NCBI GenBank assembly: GCA_026874595.1 | Contig: CM049311.1 | Coordinates: 44,397,676 to 44,461,675 of the forward strand | From: Sipunculus nudus | Lineage: Eukaryota; Annelida; Sipuncula; Golfingiida; Sipunculidae | Direction: 5' to 3' | Length of the DNA stretch: 64,000 nt | Shown: piece after piece, positions 24,365-35,879 of the stretch | How the letters are laid out: the number at the start of each line of letters is the position of its first letter | How positions within the stretch are numbered: the first letter of the stretch is position 1 | Notes under the pieces: model-generated | Database searches by the model: none | Told to the model about the DNA's origin: nothing | The model's input: the letters and a program-made list of their open reading frames with translations, nothing else | Made by a program: the position numbers and the translations under genes

Positions 24365-25603
24365 GTGAGTGCCATTAAGATTGTTTTGTTTTAATTTTAA
24401 AAAAGCAATTTTTAACTGAACGGTCAAAGCGACATGTGTCCTGTCATTCCCCAGGTTTGAGAGAGATCATGTTAATCACTGACTGTTGTACTGGCCGAAC
24501 AAATATAATATCAATGGGGTTTATGGTTTTGCCCTTAAGAGAATATCCTCTCTCACTTAGTAGGATATAATTGTAACTGTTAGATCACAAAATGTAGATA
24601 CATATTCTAAAACGGTTTTGTTTTCATATTATGTTCTTTTATTTAAACATTTCAGTAGAAACACACATGATAATAAACATGAAAGTAACTGATTTGTTAT
24701 TCTCCTGGTGATTTCTATTTTAATTCCTTGCAAATGCTAACTTTCTTATGACTTGATTTGGCGAGGTAGCCAGGCTTGAAATAACTATAAAATATAATAG
24801 ACTTATAAAAGCATCGGGGTTAATGCAAAATAAAAATGACGAAATGATTTTCATATTCCACTCGGTGTTATCTTTCCAACCACGCAAATCAGAACTCATC
24901 AGATTTGATGTTTTTCTGTCAGAAAGCGATTGCACATTTATAAGATTATGAACTTATAAACTGATATTGCTTATTTTCACGATTGTAAACACACTGGGGT
25001 ATGAGTTTTTTGCCATGAGCACAGTGCCACAAAATAAATGGAAAAATATTTGTACATATCTTATGAGACAGTATCCAACTGAAAACCTATATTTTCTTTT
25101 AACTTTTAGAATAAAAAAAGAACCAATATTCCTCATCTCAGTTAATATATCTCCCGAACCCCGGTAAAGTGCCCGGTATACCGGGTTTATGAGCTAGTTA
25201 ATTATATAGATTATTAATATTGTCATATATGTACATATCGGTATGCGGGTTTATCTCCTTGTTAACATATATTTCCACACACAGAACAAGAACATGTTTC
25301 AGCAAAGACCTACGTGATGCGGTGACATCCATCACTGTGTTCCTGCAGTGGCGCTGTGAGCTCTGCAGGATATCAGATATCCAGCGAAGTGGTTCTGGGG
25401 ATGCCCTCGATCGTCCACTGGTGATGATTAACTGTTTTAAACTTTCTTAAATTTTAAATGTTGAAGTACCACATATTCATATGTAGAATTTTCACATAAT
25501 TAATCAAAATAACGGGAATATATGCCTATGTACATTAATTACATTAAAATATTATCACTTTCTTCTATATTGAATTAAGAAATGTATTTTACATTAAATA
25601 ATC

Positions 25604-25664
<61 letters not shown>

Positions 25665-25953
25665 AACCCCGCTAACACGACCACCTGCGGGACCAGGCAA
25701 AGTGGTCGTGTTAGCGGGGTGGTCGTGTTAGCGGGCTGATTGTACATTAGTCTGCCAATATTAACGCAGGCGATAATATGGGTATTTTTGTTAATGTAAA
25801 GTTTTTGTCCCTGTTTAATATAAAAATTAAATATAAAGAAAAATAAATAACAAATATGAACATGATTCAAACAGTTTTATTCACATAGAAATAAAACAAA
25901 TAGATTGAATAAGCCATAATACAAGTCAATGGGCATTATATGAATTGTACAGT

Positions 25954-26374
25954 CTACACTCGTCCAAAATATTCATCAAGAGTTGACTGTTTCTTCAACT
26001 TGACAGTTTCTTTCAGTGCTTCAGCTTCCTCCCAGCCTGCTTGCACGTTGTCTTGTGATGCGAGATCCTTGTCGATGGCAACGTAGTCGTCTGGATAACT
26101 GATGGTGTTGCTACAAACATTCTTTTCTCGGGCTATATCAAGTAATCTTGACAGAGGCAGGTCGTCCTCATCCGCTTTATCTTCACTGGGTACGGATGGT
26201 CCTGTCAGTCCACATGCTCTGAGGCACTTTTCCACAGTTGTCGATTTCACCTCTTGAACTGAAGCTGCAAGCCATTGGCATGCGTCCAGCGCCGACACGC
26301 TACGGACAACCTCAGTCGCTGATTCAGCACTGTCCAGGCGGTTAAGGACATGACGTAACACCCGCTTCCTGTAT
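25954..26374 (-). pseudogene. Tigger transposase C-terminal part, open frame, copy B
   Basis: The frame is open over this stretch, including YRKRVLRHVLNRLDS, then a region around WLAASVQEVKSTTVEKCLRA that resembles the segment after the catalytic core in Tigger transposases, an acidic linker and the terminal QSTLDEYF PIP-like motif. A 69-codon in-frame deletion joins EE to AEALKE. The catalytic domain is absent, so no transposase activity is expected. A short DNA- or PCNA-binding product cannot be excluded but has no direct support. Confidence 0.7.
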
Positions 26375-26411
26375 CCAAGTTTAACAGCAGTAATAATTAA
26401 AACAATTTAAC

Positions 26412-26660
26412 TCAGAATATGAAGTAAGTTATTCTGATTAAATAAAGGTCGCCTTCATTACCCTGTTGATTTTCTTCGTACACTGCCATCAAGTCAGCCT
26501 TGCGTTTCAGGATGACTTGCACTTGTGTCTTTCCTATCCCAAACTGAGTGGCTAGTTTTGTTTGACTTGTACCGGGCTGAGTCTCGGCGGTCTTGATGAG
26601 TTCTATCTTCTCCTTGAGGCTGAGCTCTCTTGGTTTTTTACGAGCTGGCGTTGAAGTCAT
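26412..26660 (-). pseudogene. Tigger transposase N-terminal HTH, copy B
   Basis: This is an 82-residue frame with the same CENP-B-type helix-turn-helix as 11671-11919 and one residue change near the start. The conserved part stops at the same point, so the internal deletion predates the duplication. Confidence 0.8.
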
Positions 26661-28398
26661 TCTAACAGCATTGGTCTGAACACGAAGATGGTCTGATGTC
26701 GAACACGTAGTGAGGACAGAATGAACACATCAAATTATAAGCGTTATTTATATGGTTCCTGCTTAATCATTGAAATGTGATTTGTCACAGTTTTACTTTA
26801 CTCACCTGAATGTATGCGTTTGGTGTCAGTTATGTTTGCCAAACTCCTTTTTGATCAATATGTTAAATGCTAATCTACCCAGCCGTACTCAACAAACAAT
26901 GTAAAGGACCATGGAGTCCAATATCTATTGATGCGCATAGTTTGGATAACAGGTTCAGCGGCATTATAAACAAGCCTAACTATGGCTGGGCAGATAAAAC
27001 CGGTCTTTCCCATATGCCCGGCTAATTAATCAGGGGCTATTATCTATGTCCAGGCTGTTTGCTGAGCGTGTCAAGTGCTCACCGGGCCGCGGTCGCCACG
27101 GGCCAGTGGTCGTGATACGGCTAATTAATTACGGGCTATTATCTAAGTCCAAGCTGGGCGATGAGCGTGTTATCTGCTTAACGGGCCGCGGTCGCCACGG
27201 GCAAGTGGTCGTGATACGGGGGCTCATCTGAAGGTCGGGACTAGAAAAGGTGGTCGTTGGTCGTGATAGCGGGGTGGTCGTGTTACCGAAGTTTTTATAT
27301 GATAAGTTATACTAGAAAATTCTGGGACCAAGAAAAGTGGTCGTGTTAGCGGGGTGGTCGTGTTAACGGGGTGGTCGTCATGCGGGAGTTCACTGTATAT
27401 GCATGTGTATTATTATTATATTATAATAATTATAAGTACTGTATTATCAGCGAGTACTTATATCATTTAATCATTATTAGAACTTCCGGTGGTAGTTATA
27501 TTATAAGTAAGCGTATTATTATTTAACAAACTTTCTTATAAGCCCTATTTTAGAGGGGTCACTGCACGGTTGGAGCAACACGTGTTTATTGGCCACCTTG
27601 TATTCTTGTTGGCTGTTTTATGATCTTCTCTTTTTTATTTATTTATTTATTTTTTTAACTCCGCCAGAAAAACAATATCCTGGTTATTCTGCCCGTCCTA
27701 TAACTCAGGAGGCAGGAGCAAGGTTGGGGAACATGTACAATGAACATGGCCCGTAAAATATAAATTCATCCTATTTATGATCTGCTCCCTCATCAACAAC
27801 GATATATTTATACATCTTGTAATTTAATTTACATTTTCAGTTTAAATGATACCGTACATACGTTCAACACCCCCTTCAAAACCCGCTCAATTGTCAGCAC
27901 AGCACATGAATAACGTGGAATCACGTTCACCCCCTCTAGCATAATAGACACTTCCTCCCATTTTAAGGCCAACGTCCTTGACCCCTTGTTTTACAAGCGC
28001 CCCGTGGAGAAACTGTCGAACTTGATATTTTGGTTCTCACATTTTAGAAAAAAATCTATTGTGAAAACATCTTGCAATGTACAGTTTTATATGTATGTTC
28101 TATAAATTTTTGTAAAAGATTTTAATATAGCTAACTTGATAGGCCTATTAAAAAAAACAGGCGGTCCATTGGTCGTGGAACGGAGTATAAGTCGGACACA
28201 TATAGTAGCATTTTGGCACATCATACTGACCATTTAGTTCGTTTTACGCATATAAACACAAATGCGTTTTAACATTTTGCCTTGCACTTTCCTCATCACC
28301 AGATTTTGGACGTGCAGCTAAGACAACTAAGATATTACGACCCACTTCGCAAAGGCAGTCCCGTGCCCGACTGGATTTGCATTCCGTTAGGTGAAAAA

Positions 28399-28586
28399 TG
28401 TTATGTTCGTGTTGTCTGTCTCTGTTATTGTGCGCAAAGGTGTGTTTGTATGTGACGTCATAGCTTCTGGGAAAGCAGTTGGAGCCATTAAAGGATTTTA
28501 AAGTCAACCTTGTCTTAATTGTATGTACTAAGTTTCGCCATCGAGAAACAAATACATAAAAACTTGCAACGAAATGGGATAACCGA
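28399..28586 (+). repeat. 5' LTR of gypsy element A (copy B)
   Basis: Same sequence as 13681-13868 with a few substitutions. A TGGCG-containing stretch follows and could be the primer-binding site. The right boundary is inferred. Confidence 0.6.
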
Positions 28587-28659
28587 TGGCGTGAAGTCAT
28601 CTTGACTGTGTGTCAGGACTCGGGTTTTGTGAATTCACGGTGCGCACGTGTAAGCTGCT

Positions 28660-29630
28660 ATGGCAAGCTCGGTCGGCCATATTGAGGCTTTCGACGCAGA
28701 GGTGACAGAATCTGAAACGTACTCGGAGAGAGTTGATTTAGGCCTATATTTTATTGCCTAACGTATCACTGATGACGACAGAAAGGTAGCGTCTTTTGTG
28801 ACACATATTTGGAGTAACTGTTACGGGGTTCTTAATTCATTATTAGACCCTGAGAAGCCAGATACTTAAACTTTGCCTGAACTATTACCTGAACGACATT
28901 GAAGAATCACTATTCTCCTAGCAACTGGAGTTTATTGAATGTTTTAAGTTTCACAAGTGCTACCAGTCGGACACGCAGACTATATCTCAGTATACCCCCA
29001 TTTTAAAGAAATGCGCTACACACTGCAATTTTGGTGGACCTTCAAATGAGAGACTTCGTGACCAACTCGTCGTGGGAATTCGAAGTGAGAATATTCAGAA
29101 GAGACTTTTATCTGATCGTGATCTCGATTATGTTAGGGCGGTGCAGATTGCTACAAGCTTAGAGACTGCAGCTAAGGACAGTCGTGAGCCGTGTAACCAG
29201 TCTAGAACTAGAAGCAAGGCGTCATCGTATGTTATGCCAGTGTCTGTGCATAGTTTTGACCAGAATCCAGTGAAAACCCAGCCAACACCGGCCAGACGGT
29301 GTTACAAAAGTAACTCACGGGGTCAACTGGTGAACTAGTGCCATCATAAGGATTCTGTGTGCCGAGGTTGTTAAAAAGACTGGACACAGGGACAGAAATA
29401 AAACTGTTCCAGGATCTCAAAAACGCAGTGGTTACAACAAAGCTTAAAAAAAAATCTCTCAATATTGTGCTATCTGACAGTGATACCCAGTGTGATGTTG
29501 ATATTGATGATGATTCTGATTCTTTGTCACATATGTTGTCATTATTGTTTCAGGAAAATGATGATGTTCATGATGATGTCATATGGGTGGACATGATGAT
29601 TAATGGTAATGGAGAATTGCGCCAAATCTG
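28660..29630 (+). pseudogene. Gag and start of protease region of gypsy element A
   Basis: The frame starts MASSVGHIEAFDAEVTESET. Stops interrupt it near 28760 and 28868. A clean stretch at 29072-29338 reads GIRSENIQKRLLSDRDLDYV, typical of gypsy gag ahead of the nucleocapsid. Two CCHC-type knuckles follow (CYKSNSRG..., where the second Cys has become Ser, and CRGC before KTGHRDR), each with a stop inside. The last conserved part is the acidic linker and the IWVDMMINGNGELR start of the protease region, where the inserted DNA transposon begins. Gag would have formed the capsid of the retrotransposon particle. Confidence 0.8.
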
Positions 29631-30080
29631 TACATTGACATGTCTCTGGTCATAGAAGTAAAAATACCAAGATCTAATCAGTTATTAGTTGCTCAACAGG
29701 TCACACCTAATGAGGACTTACACATCCATCACTCCACAAGAAAAGGGATTTTTAAAAATGAGTGGCTAACTAGTGCTTTTTTTTTTGTCCCACCCGTAAC
29801 GTGTCCTCATTTGAATCCACATGCAGATGTACCCTAGTAAAATATGTAAACACCACCTGGCTAATTACTTGTTGATTTCAAACAAAACAACAGACTCTGT
29901 AGATTAGGTTAGTATGCATATTAAATTCTTATACCAGTGAAATTGATCACAGGACCCTGAATTACACCCTGGTCAATTTCAAAGAGGAATTTTTGTCGCA
30001 CCCGTCATACATTGTATTAAAATGTCGTGCAGTGAAATTTCATGGCACTAAATAGCTTTATACTCATCACAAACCATGTA

Positions 30081-30680
30081 AGCCGGCCATACACGAGGCG
30101 ACTTTCGCGCGACAAGTCGCAGATCACGCTTGTTTCGCGACAAGTGGCACCGTGTACGGGGGTTAGTCGCACGTTTTCATGGGTTGCGCGACATGTCGCA
30201 GAAGAAGGAACATGTTTCTTTTTCCTGCGACTTGTCGCGCGACATCAGGCCAAGTTTTGGGAAAAGCCAACGAATATATAACGATTGATCATGTTATCCT
30301 GTGAAATGTGACCGTCCATGGTTTCACTGTATTTGATTAGGGTGCTATGTGTTTGCGCGGTCAACAGGAAACTCATGCAGAAGAAGTCGTGTAGCTATCA
30401 CAGAATACCTATGCCTATTTTTCTTATATATCAATATTAATAAAGAGAAACAAGACAGAATATGTCCTCGTCAGAATACATTTTTCGTCACTGGCACTTA
30501 TATTGATAAATATAATGTTATTCGGTTGAAACCTGGAAGTTATGTTTGATGCATGTAGTTTTTATCATAGTTTTGCAGGACATGTTGCAGAACATGTCGC
30601 TGTGTATGGACTGTTCATGTTGAGCAACATGTCGCAGAACATTTGTGTTCTCCGACATGTCGCCTCGTGTATGGCCGGCT
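30081..30680. mobile_element. 600-bp MITE with perfect inverted ends and TA target
   Basis: The first 22 bases (starting AGCCGGCCATACACGAGG) are the exact reverse complement of the last 22 (ending CTCGTGTATGGCCGGCT), and TA flanks both sides. The interior is dense in GCGACA/TGTCGC motifs (for example GCGCGACAAGTCGC near 30108 and GACATGTCGC near 30189 and 30654), so the subterminal zones are also inverted repeats. There is no coding capacity, since the open frames across it are chance. It is nested in the DNA transposon, itself nested in gypsy A. Confidence 0.85.
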
Positions 30681-31389
30681 TAAGGTTCATTTGTAACATG
30701 CACTGGGTGCACATCAGTCACCGAGTAGTCAGGATCCGGCCTCCACAAAGGAATTCTGCATTTTGACAATCATAACTGTCCCACCCGCAACGGTGTCCTC
30801 ACAATTACATCATCTAGAAGGGAGCCATCGTTAACTTTGCTGCTGAAGTGCACAAAGATAAGCTATATTACTATGCCTAAGGACCATGAATATATTTTTA
30901 ATAAAAAAAGTAGTTGATCAAAATAACACCATTTTGTCCCACCCGTAACAGAACATATTCCCCTTATAACAGAACATGATTAAAGTTTTAAAGTTTATTA
31001 TATGTTATGATTAATGGATTAGTATTATCAAATCTAAAAAAAAAAAGTATTATTGAAATACTGGTAAGTTTTAAGGTTTATTATATGTTATTGTTAATGG
31101 AGTAGTATTGCCAAAATGAAAGCAATTATTTTTGAAACACTAGGGTCTTTCAAACTGAAACTACGGAGCTACATATCTAGCTAAAAAGCTAGATTGTTTT
31201 ATGGCTACCTGTTTGAAACCTTAATATGATTCAGTATTTCTAGTCCTTTTCTGCAGGTTTTTTTTCCTATCAGTCTGTTTTGGTTCTAACGGGTTATGAT
31301 GTCAAGGCAGAGAGTACAATGATACATAGAGAAACTGACAGACCAGTAAAGAAACAAAGACCAGTATGACAGTCACCTGGCACGCGAGA

Positions 31390-33010
31390 AACATAGAGAC
31401 ATGATGAGGAGGCATGCTGTCCGACAGAAGCGGCAGCACAGTGCTGCATTTGATGATAAACAGAAGCAGATAGAGAGAAATGAAAAGAAGATACAGAGAA
31501 AATAAGAAGGTAGAACAAGCCTGCTCTAATCAAGAAACTGGGCCAAGCCGCCAGAAAGAAGTTGGCAAGAAACGTCGCAAAAACACTGTCAATGAAAAAA
31601 AAAAGAAGCTGGAAGAAAAACTAAAAGAGAAGAACTTGAGAATTAAACAAATAAAAAGGAGAATGTCAAAGACCAATGAAGTCGATGTTGATCAGTACTC
31701 TGTAAAACCTCCAGAGAGGGTAATATCGGATAATATGAAACCCCGGTCTAAAAAAGGTTAAACTTAACCTGAAAGAGGCTAGTAAAAGTGGGGTCATCAG
31801 TAGCTTCCGCAAATCTTCAGGTGTAAACCTATCAAATGAGGCTGTAAACACAAATGTAGCTGGTAAAACAGATGATTTAGGGCAGACCATTGTGTCTTTC
31901 ATGTTGAAGGATGATGTATCAAAAATCGAAAGAAATCCAGACAAGAAAAAGGTTATAGGGGACAGTCTATCAGATACCGCCTGCATTACCTGAAAACCTT
32001 ACATGCAAAATTTGAGGCTGAGACCGGTCAGCCAAGTTTTCCGGTTGCAGCGCTGTGTGATTGTACTGATCACAGGGCCCCAGCCACATGGGCCGGCTGG
32101 ATAGGGCTGTTAGAGAAACTGGCAGATCAAGGTGTCAAGAAATTATATATTGTATCCAATTCACCAACTTGCCAATACAGAAATAAAACTGTGTTTTATT
32201 TGATCAGTAAGTTTGCCAGAGACTTTAAATTTCATTTAGTATTGATATATCTTGAAGCTGGGCATGGAAAGGGTACTGCTGATGGGGTGGGTGCCACAGT
32301 AAAAAGAGCTATTGATGACTTGGTCGCATTTGTGCCCGATGAGAGCATCACATGTGCAATGCAGACATTTGATTTATAAAATACCAATACAAATGAACAG
32401 CTGAGCTTGTATGATAGGGCAGATGTAAAATGGCGACTCAGTGTCCCTGCCCTAAGTTAGTCCTGTTGTGGGCACACCTAAACTGCATGAGGTACATGCA
32501 CTTACGGGCCATAATCTCTCAGTTGATGAGGAGCAGTTAACCACTCTTTTTCTTCAGACCCTTAAAGTGGCCAATGTAAAGGAAGCACCTTCAGTCTCAA
32601 GTCAGCCAAGCACTGAAACTTCTGTTACAGGATCTGTTGAAGATACTGTTGAATCATCTGAAAGCAGTATGTCAGACCTGTCAGATGAAGGTGACAAAGA
32701 TGATAATCAGGGGGATATTGATCAGCAAGATATAGAGCTAAGCATTGGAAACTATGTTGTTGTAAAATATCTGGTTAGTGATAGGAGAAATACACAAGGT
32801 TGCTAAGGTTTTATGCAGTTGTATTGAGAGGGGTCGTTTCAGACCAGTATGAGGTGGTCTTTCTCAAATGTAAAGGAAAGAAGTGTTTTTGTGATGGATG
32901 AAGGTGACACAGACATAGTAGGTTGAGATTGCATTGTTGCATCTTTACCACAGCCAGAGATGAACCACCGTGGACACTTAACTTTTAACTTACAAGATAC
33001 CTTTTCAATT
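31390..33010 (+). pseudogene. Transposase-like protein with EAGHGKG motif, decayed
   Basis: Parts of one protein appear across several frames. They are an R/K-rich N terminus with repeated RRY/RQK segments (31399-31600), a coiled-coil stretch (KKLEEKLKEKNLRIKQIKRR), a block reading FMLKDDVSKI then RYRLHYLKTLHAKFEAETGQ (about 31895-32030), a core with SNSPTCQYRNK (about 32155-32190) followed by EAGHGKGTADGVGATVKRAI (about 32250-32310), and an acidic tail ending VGDY/VVVKY-like. This domain order recurs in many uncharacterised invertebrate proteins and fits a DDE-type transposase, the Glu being in EAGHGKG. The Asp expected in the SDSP-like motif is Asn here. Several stops and frameshifts make it a pseudogene. 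Confidence 0.55.
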
Positions 33011-33083
33011 TCAGCTTGAGTAAAAGTTACTAAAACAGATCAGTTCAGGATTTTGGTTAAATGTTTCATATATTTTTAAGATA

Positions 33084-33260
33084 CAGTAGAACCTGTCTGA
33101 AAGGCTACTTACCTAATAAGAGTTAAGACCACCTGTCTATTAAGACCACCCCTGTGTGAAAGTATTCACATTGTCACAACTGACGTGTCTAATAAGACCA
33201 CCAGTAATTCAAGACTATTTTGTAAGTCGCATAGGTGGTCTTATCACACATGTTTCACAG
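33084..33260. mobile_element. Small pogo-like MITE candidate
   Basis: The left end CAGTAGAACCTGTCTGA and the right end (reverse complement CTGTGAAACATGTGTGA) are roughly inverted, TA flanks both sides, and the interior repeats AATAAGACCACC and its complement GGTGGTCTTA. A second CAGTGAAACCTGCC starts immediately after (33263) with another AATAAGACCACC near 33358, so a second partial copy follows. Pogo-group MITEs have CAGT ends and TA targets. Confidence 0.45.
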
Positions 33261-33275
33261 TACAGTGAAACCTGC

Positions 33276-33375
33276 CTGTAATGTGAGTATAAAGAATGTT
33301 CAAATTTGCATTAATTTAGGTTAAGTCTCATATAGTTGTCATATCATGTACTGGCATAATAAGACCACCTGTCAT
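33276..33375. repeat. Direct repeat, first copy
   Basis: The run TGTAATGTGAGTATAAAGAA through CTCATATAGTTGTCATATCATGT recurs at 33612-33705 in the same orientation with a few changes. The origin is unknown, and both lie in the right third of the DNA transposon. Confidence 0.6.
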
Positions 33376-33611
33376 AATACAATAGCCATCCCTTACTACT
33401 CCGAAGCTCACTAAAGCACACTGATAATTGGTACCTAGAGCTGCTGCATTATGGTTAGACTCTCAGGTAAATCACATAGAATATATATATTGCATATATC
33501 TAGATTTTTTTTAAATCCATTTTTCATTATCCTTAAAGTTATATATCTGTCTAACTGCTGAACATTTGGTGAATTTGTTAAAGGTACATCAAAAGCTGAG
33601 TTAGATATTGC

Positions 33612-33705
33612 CTGTAAAGTAAGTATAAAGAATGTTCAAAATTGCATGTGTATAAGTTAACAGTCTCATATAGTTGTCATATCATGTTCTGCCATAAGAA
33701 GGATT
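33612..33705. repeat. Direct repeat, second copy
   Basis: Partner of 33276-33375. It ends just before a GTCCCACCC motif, a degenerate form of the subterminal 14-mer. Confidence 0.6.
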
Positions 33706-34235
33706 GTCCCACCCCTGGGAAAATGACAGAATAAAAAAACATGGGTTTGCACATGCTTATTAGAATAAAGATTCTGTTTATTGCTTTATTTTTGTGTTAT
33801 TTATATTTTGTTCATTTATCAGTTAATATACTTATAATTTCATATGCATTTGTCTCACAGAAGTATGAAAATTCAGTCTTTTTTTGGTAGAGTATGTCCC
33901 ACAAGTTACAGTAATAAGCCATGCAATTTTAATATTAAGGAAATTCAGCAAATCTGATCCGAACTACCCTGTGTCCCACTCTCTCAACTCTATGCCACAC
34001 AGAAGAAAATTAAGGTTTAGTGAGATGAGATGGGGATAAGGATTTTATCTTTTGGTGTTACGGGTGGGACAACTCATCTAGCCCTGGTATTGGAAATCGG
34101 TCATTATTATTTATTACAGAGTAATGTGGGACAGAAATAGAGAAGAGTATGTTGTTTTATGATGTATATATTTCAGTTTTTATTCACTCTATATTCACCT
34201 TTGTGTTAAGGGTGGGACAAAGATGTACAGAAATA

Positions 34236-34560
34236 TCGCAGTTGGCCCGTAAGAGTGTCCAAATGGAAGTTTACACAGGGTCCAGGTTATCAATTATACC
34301 ACTGAGTATGTACATTGAGAAATTTTCACAAGTCAAATTAATAAATATTCAGATGCAGGTAAACACAAACACTGGTGAGCCAGTGCGGCCTACAGGTGTA
34401 ATGAATGAACAGGTAGTGTATGGTACCCAGAGAAGCCTTGTTTAAAGCTGTATGTGGTTGGTGGAGTAGGCCTTCCATTGTTAGGCAGGCAGTGGTTCAG
34501 GTTCATTAGACTTGGTTGGCATAAACTGACAAGTTATTCAGGTTTAAACAGTATGACCAG
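34236..34560 (+). pseudogene. Gypsy A protease, resumed after the insertion
   Basis: VQMEVYTGSRLSIIPLSMY is the retropepsin active-site region, but the catalytic Asp of the D-T/S-G triad reads Tyr (YTG). A following GVMNEQVVYGTQRS block, a stop and a frameshift precede the reverse transcriptase. Gypsy protease would cleave Gag-Pol, and this one cannot. Confidence 0.75.
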
Positions 34561-35840
34561 CAGCTTGGAGGTATAAAACTACTAGATACTTACAGTGATG
34601 TATATGCTGATGAACTGGGCACCATGAAGCATATATCTGCCAAGCTTGAGGTTAAGGAGAACTGTGATCCTAAATTCCATAAAGATAGGAATGTGCTATT
34701 TGCTCGGCAGCGCAGAGTTAGTGATGAGCTAGAGAGGTTAGAGAAATTGGGTGCGATTGTTAAGGTAAACCAGATACCTCGCGAGGATATGTGGTGACTT
34801 TTAAAGTTACGGTCAACCCCTACAGTCAGTATCCTGCTCAACGCATCGAGGACATGTTTTCTAAGTTATCAGGGGGTTGTACAGTTCACAAAGATTGACT
34901 TAGCACATGCATACCAGCAGATGGTGTTACACCCAGATTCACAGATATACTTGAAAAAAAACACGTCAAAAGGGATATACAGATATACAAGGTTAGCGTT
35001 TGGTATTGCGTCAGCCCCAGGGTTATTTTAGCAAGCCATGGATCGGGAATCGCAGGGTTTGTCCCTGTTCTTTATTACCAGGATGATATTTTTGTTTAGG
35101 GGGGGGGGGGGGTAGATGATAATGATCACCTTGCCAATCTTGAGGATGTGCTCAAGAGATTGTCAGAATATGGTTTACGGGTCAAACAGGAAAAGTGCAG
35201 GTTTTTTGTAGATTCTGTGAACTATCCTGGGCACGCAATTGATAAAGATGGGCTTCGTACTTCAAAAGAGAAGGTTCGTGCGATTCCACATGCACCACAA
35301 CCTGAGAAAGTATCTCAGCTGAGATCCTATACAGGACTCGTTAACTATTATCGCTCCTTTTACAAAATCTTGCCACCATCTTATGTCCCCTCAGTAACTT
35401 GCTACAGAAAAACACTCCTTAGACTGAACGGGAGCCAGCTCAGTAAGGATATGATTATCAGTTCTGATGTTGTCGTTCATTATGATATGTACAAACCGGT
35501 TGTCCTCGCAACTGATGCCTCTCCATACGGTCTGGGGGCTGTTTTTTCACACATTGTAGATGGGCAGGAGAGACCCGTAGCATTTGCGTCCCGTGTATTC
35601 TCAAATTGATAAAGAAACGTTACCTATCATATTTGGGGTTAGGAAATTCCATCAAAATAGTCAAGACTTCACTTTGGTGACTCGTCATAGGACCGTAACT
35701 GCCTTTTTTGGTCCTGCTAGACCTATACCTAGACTTGCTGCTGCAAGAATGCAAAGGCTGGCACTGATCTTGAGCGCTTACAATTATACGATACAATACA
35801 GAACTTCCGAGATCAATGCAAATGCAGATTGATTTTCGAG
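34561..35840 (+). pseudogene. Gypsy A reverse transcriptase and RNase H
   Basis: The RT starts with DELGTMKHISAKLEVKEN and DELERLEKLGAIVKV. The middle palm is out of frame, and the catalytic box reads YQDD (35076-35087). A run of 14 G at 35099-35112 sits 11 bases after it and breaks the frame. The thumb and connection follow (35148-35400), then RNase H with ATDASPYGLGAVF (near 35508) and the tail to NANAD (about 35830). RT and RNase H copy the element RNA into DNA. Multiple frame breaks show decay. Confidence 0.8.
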
Positions 35841-35879
35841 GCTGCCTTTTGATTGTAGTAATGGCACCACACAACCGGA

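Larger units (their letters stand above)
25664..27395 (-). mobile_element. Internally deleted pogo/Tigger DNA transposon, copy B
   Basis: This is the same element as 10734-12654, with the same TA-run left border and the same right end (CACTG|TA). It lost 207 bases from the C-terminal coding part and has 15 plus 2 bases that copy A lacks. Like copy A it has no DDE core. Confidence 0.8.
14917..28722. repeat. Copy B of the large direct duplication
   Basis: This is the second copy of the segment at 1-14004. Differences visible by eye include a longer TA tract (from about 25613), a shorter G run (15 against 18), a 4-base insertion near 20304, a 207-base in-frame deletion in the Tigger remnant near 26025, gains of 15 and 2 bases in the same frame, and a loss of about 24 bases near 28097. 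At 28722 copy B continues without a break into the rest of the gypsy gag, so copy B holds the original context of that end and copy A is the truncated one. Confidence 0.95.
29631..34235 (+). mobile_element. DNA transposon inserted in gypsy A protease, family not fully assigned
   Basis: This block interrupts the gypsy protease between GELR and VQMEV. The 14-mer GTCCCACCCGTAAC occurs in one orientation near the left side (29787, 30936; variants at 29995 and 30778) and in the opposite orientation near the right side (34057; variant at 34205), which is the pattern of subterminal transposase-binding repeats. CTGTACAT near the left junction and its reverse complement ATGTACAG near 34223 may be the tips. 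A decayed transposase-like protein lies inside (31390-33010). Exact ends and target duplication are not resolved. Confidence 0.6.

Noticed and set aside
29640-29837. Plus-strand frame after the gag/protease break
   Set aside because: It lies in the end of the inserted DNA transposon and shows no homology to protease or transposase.
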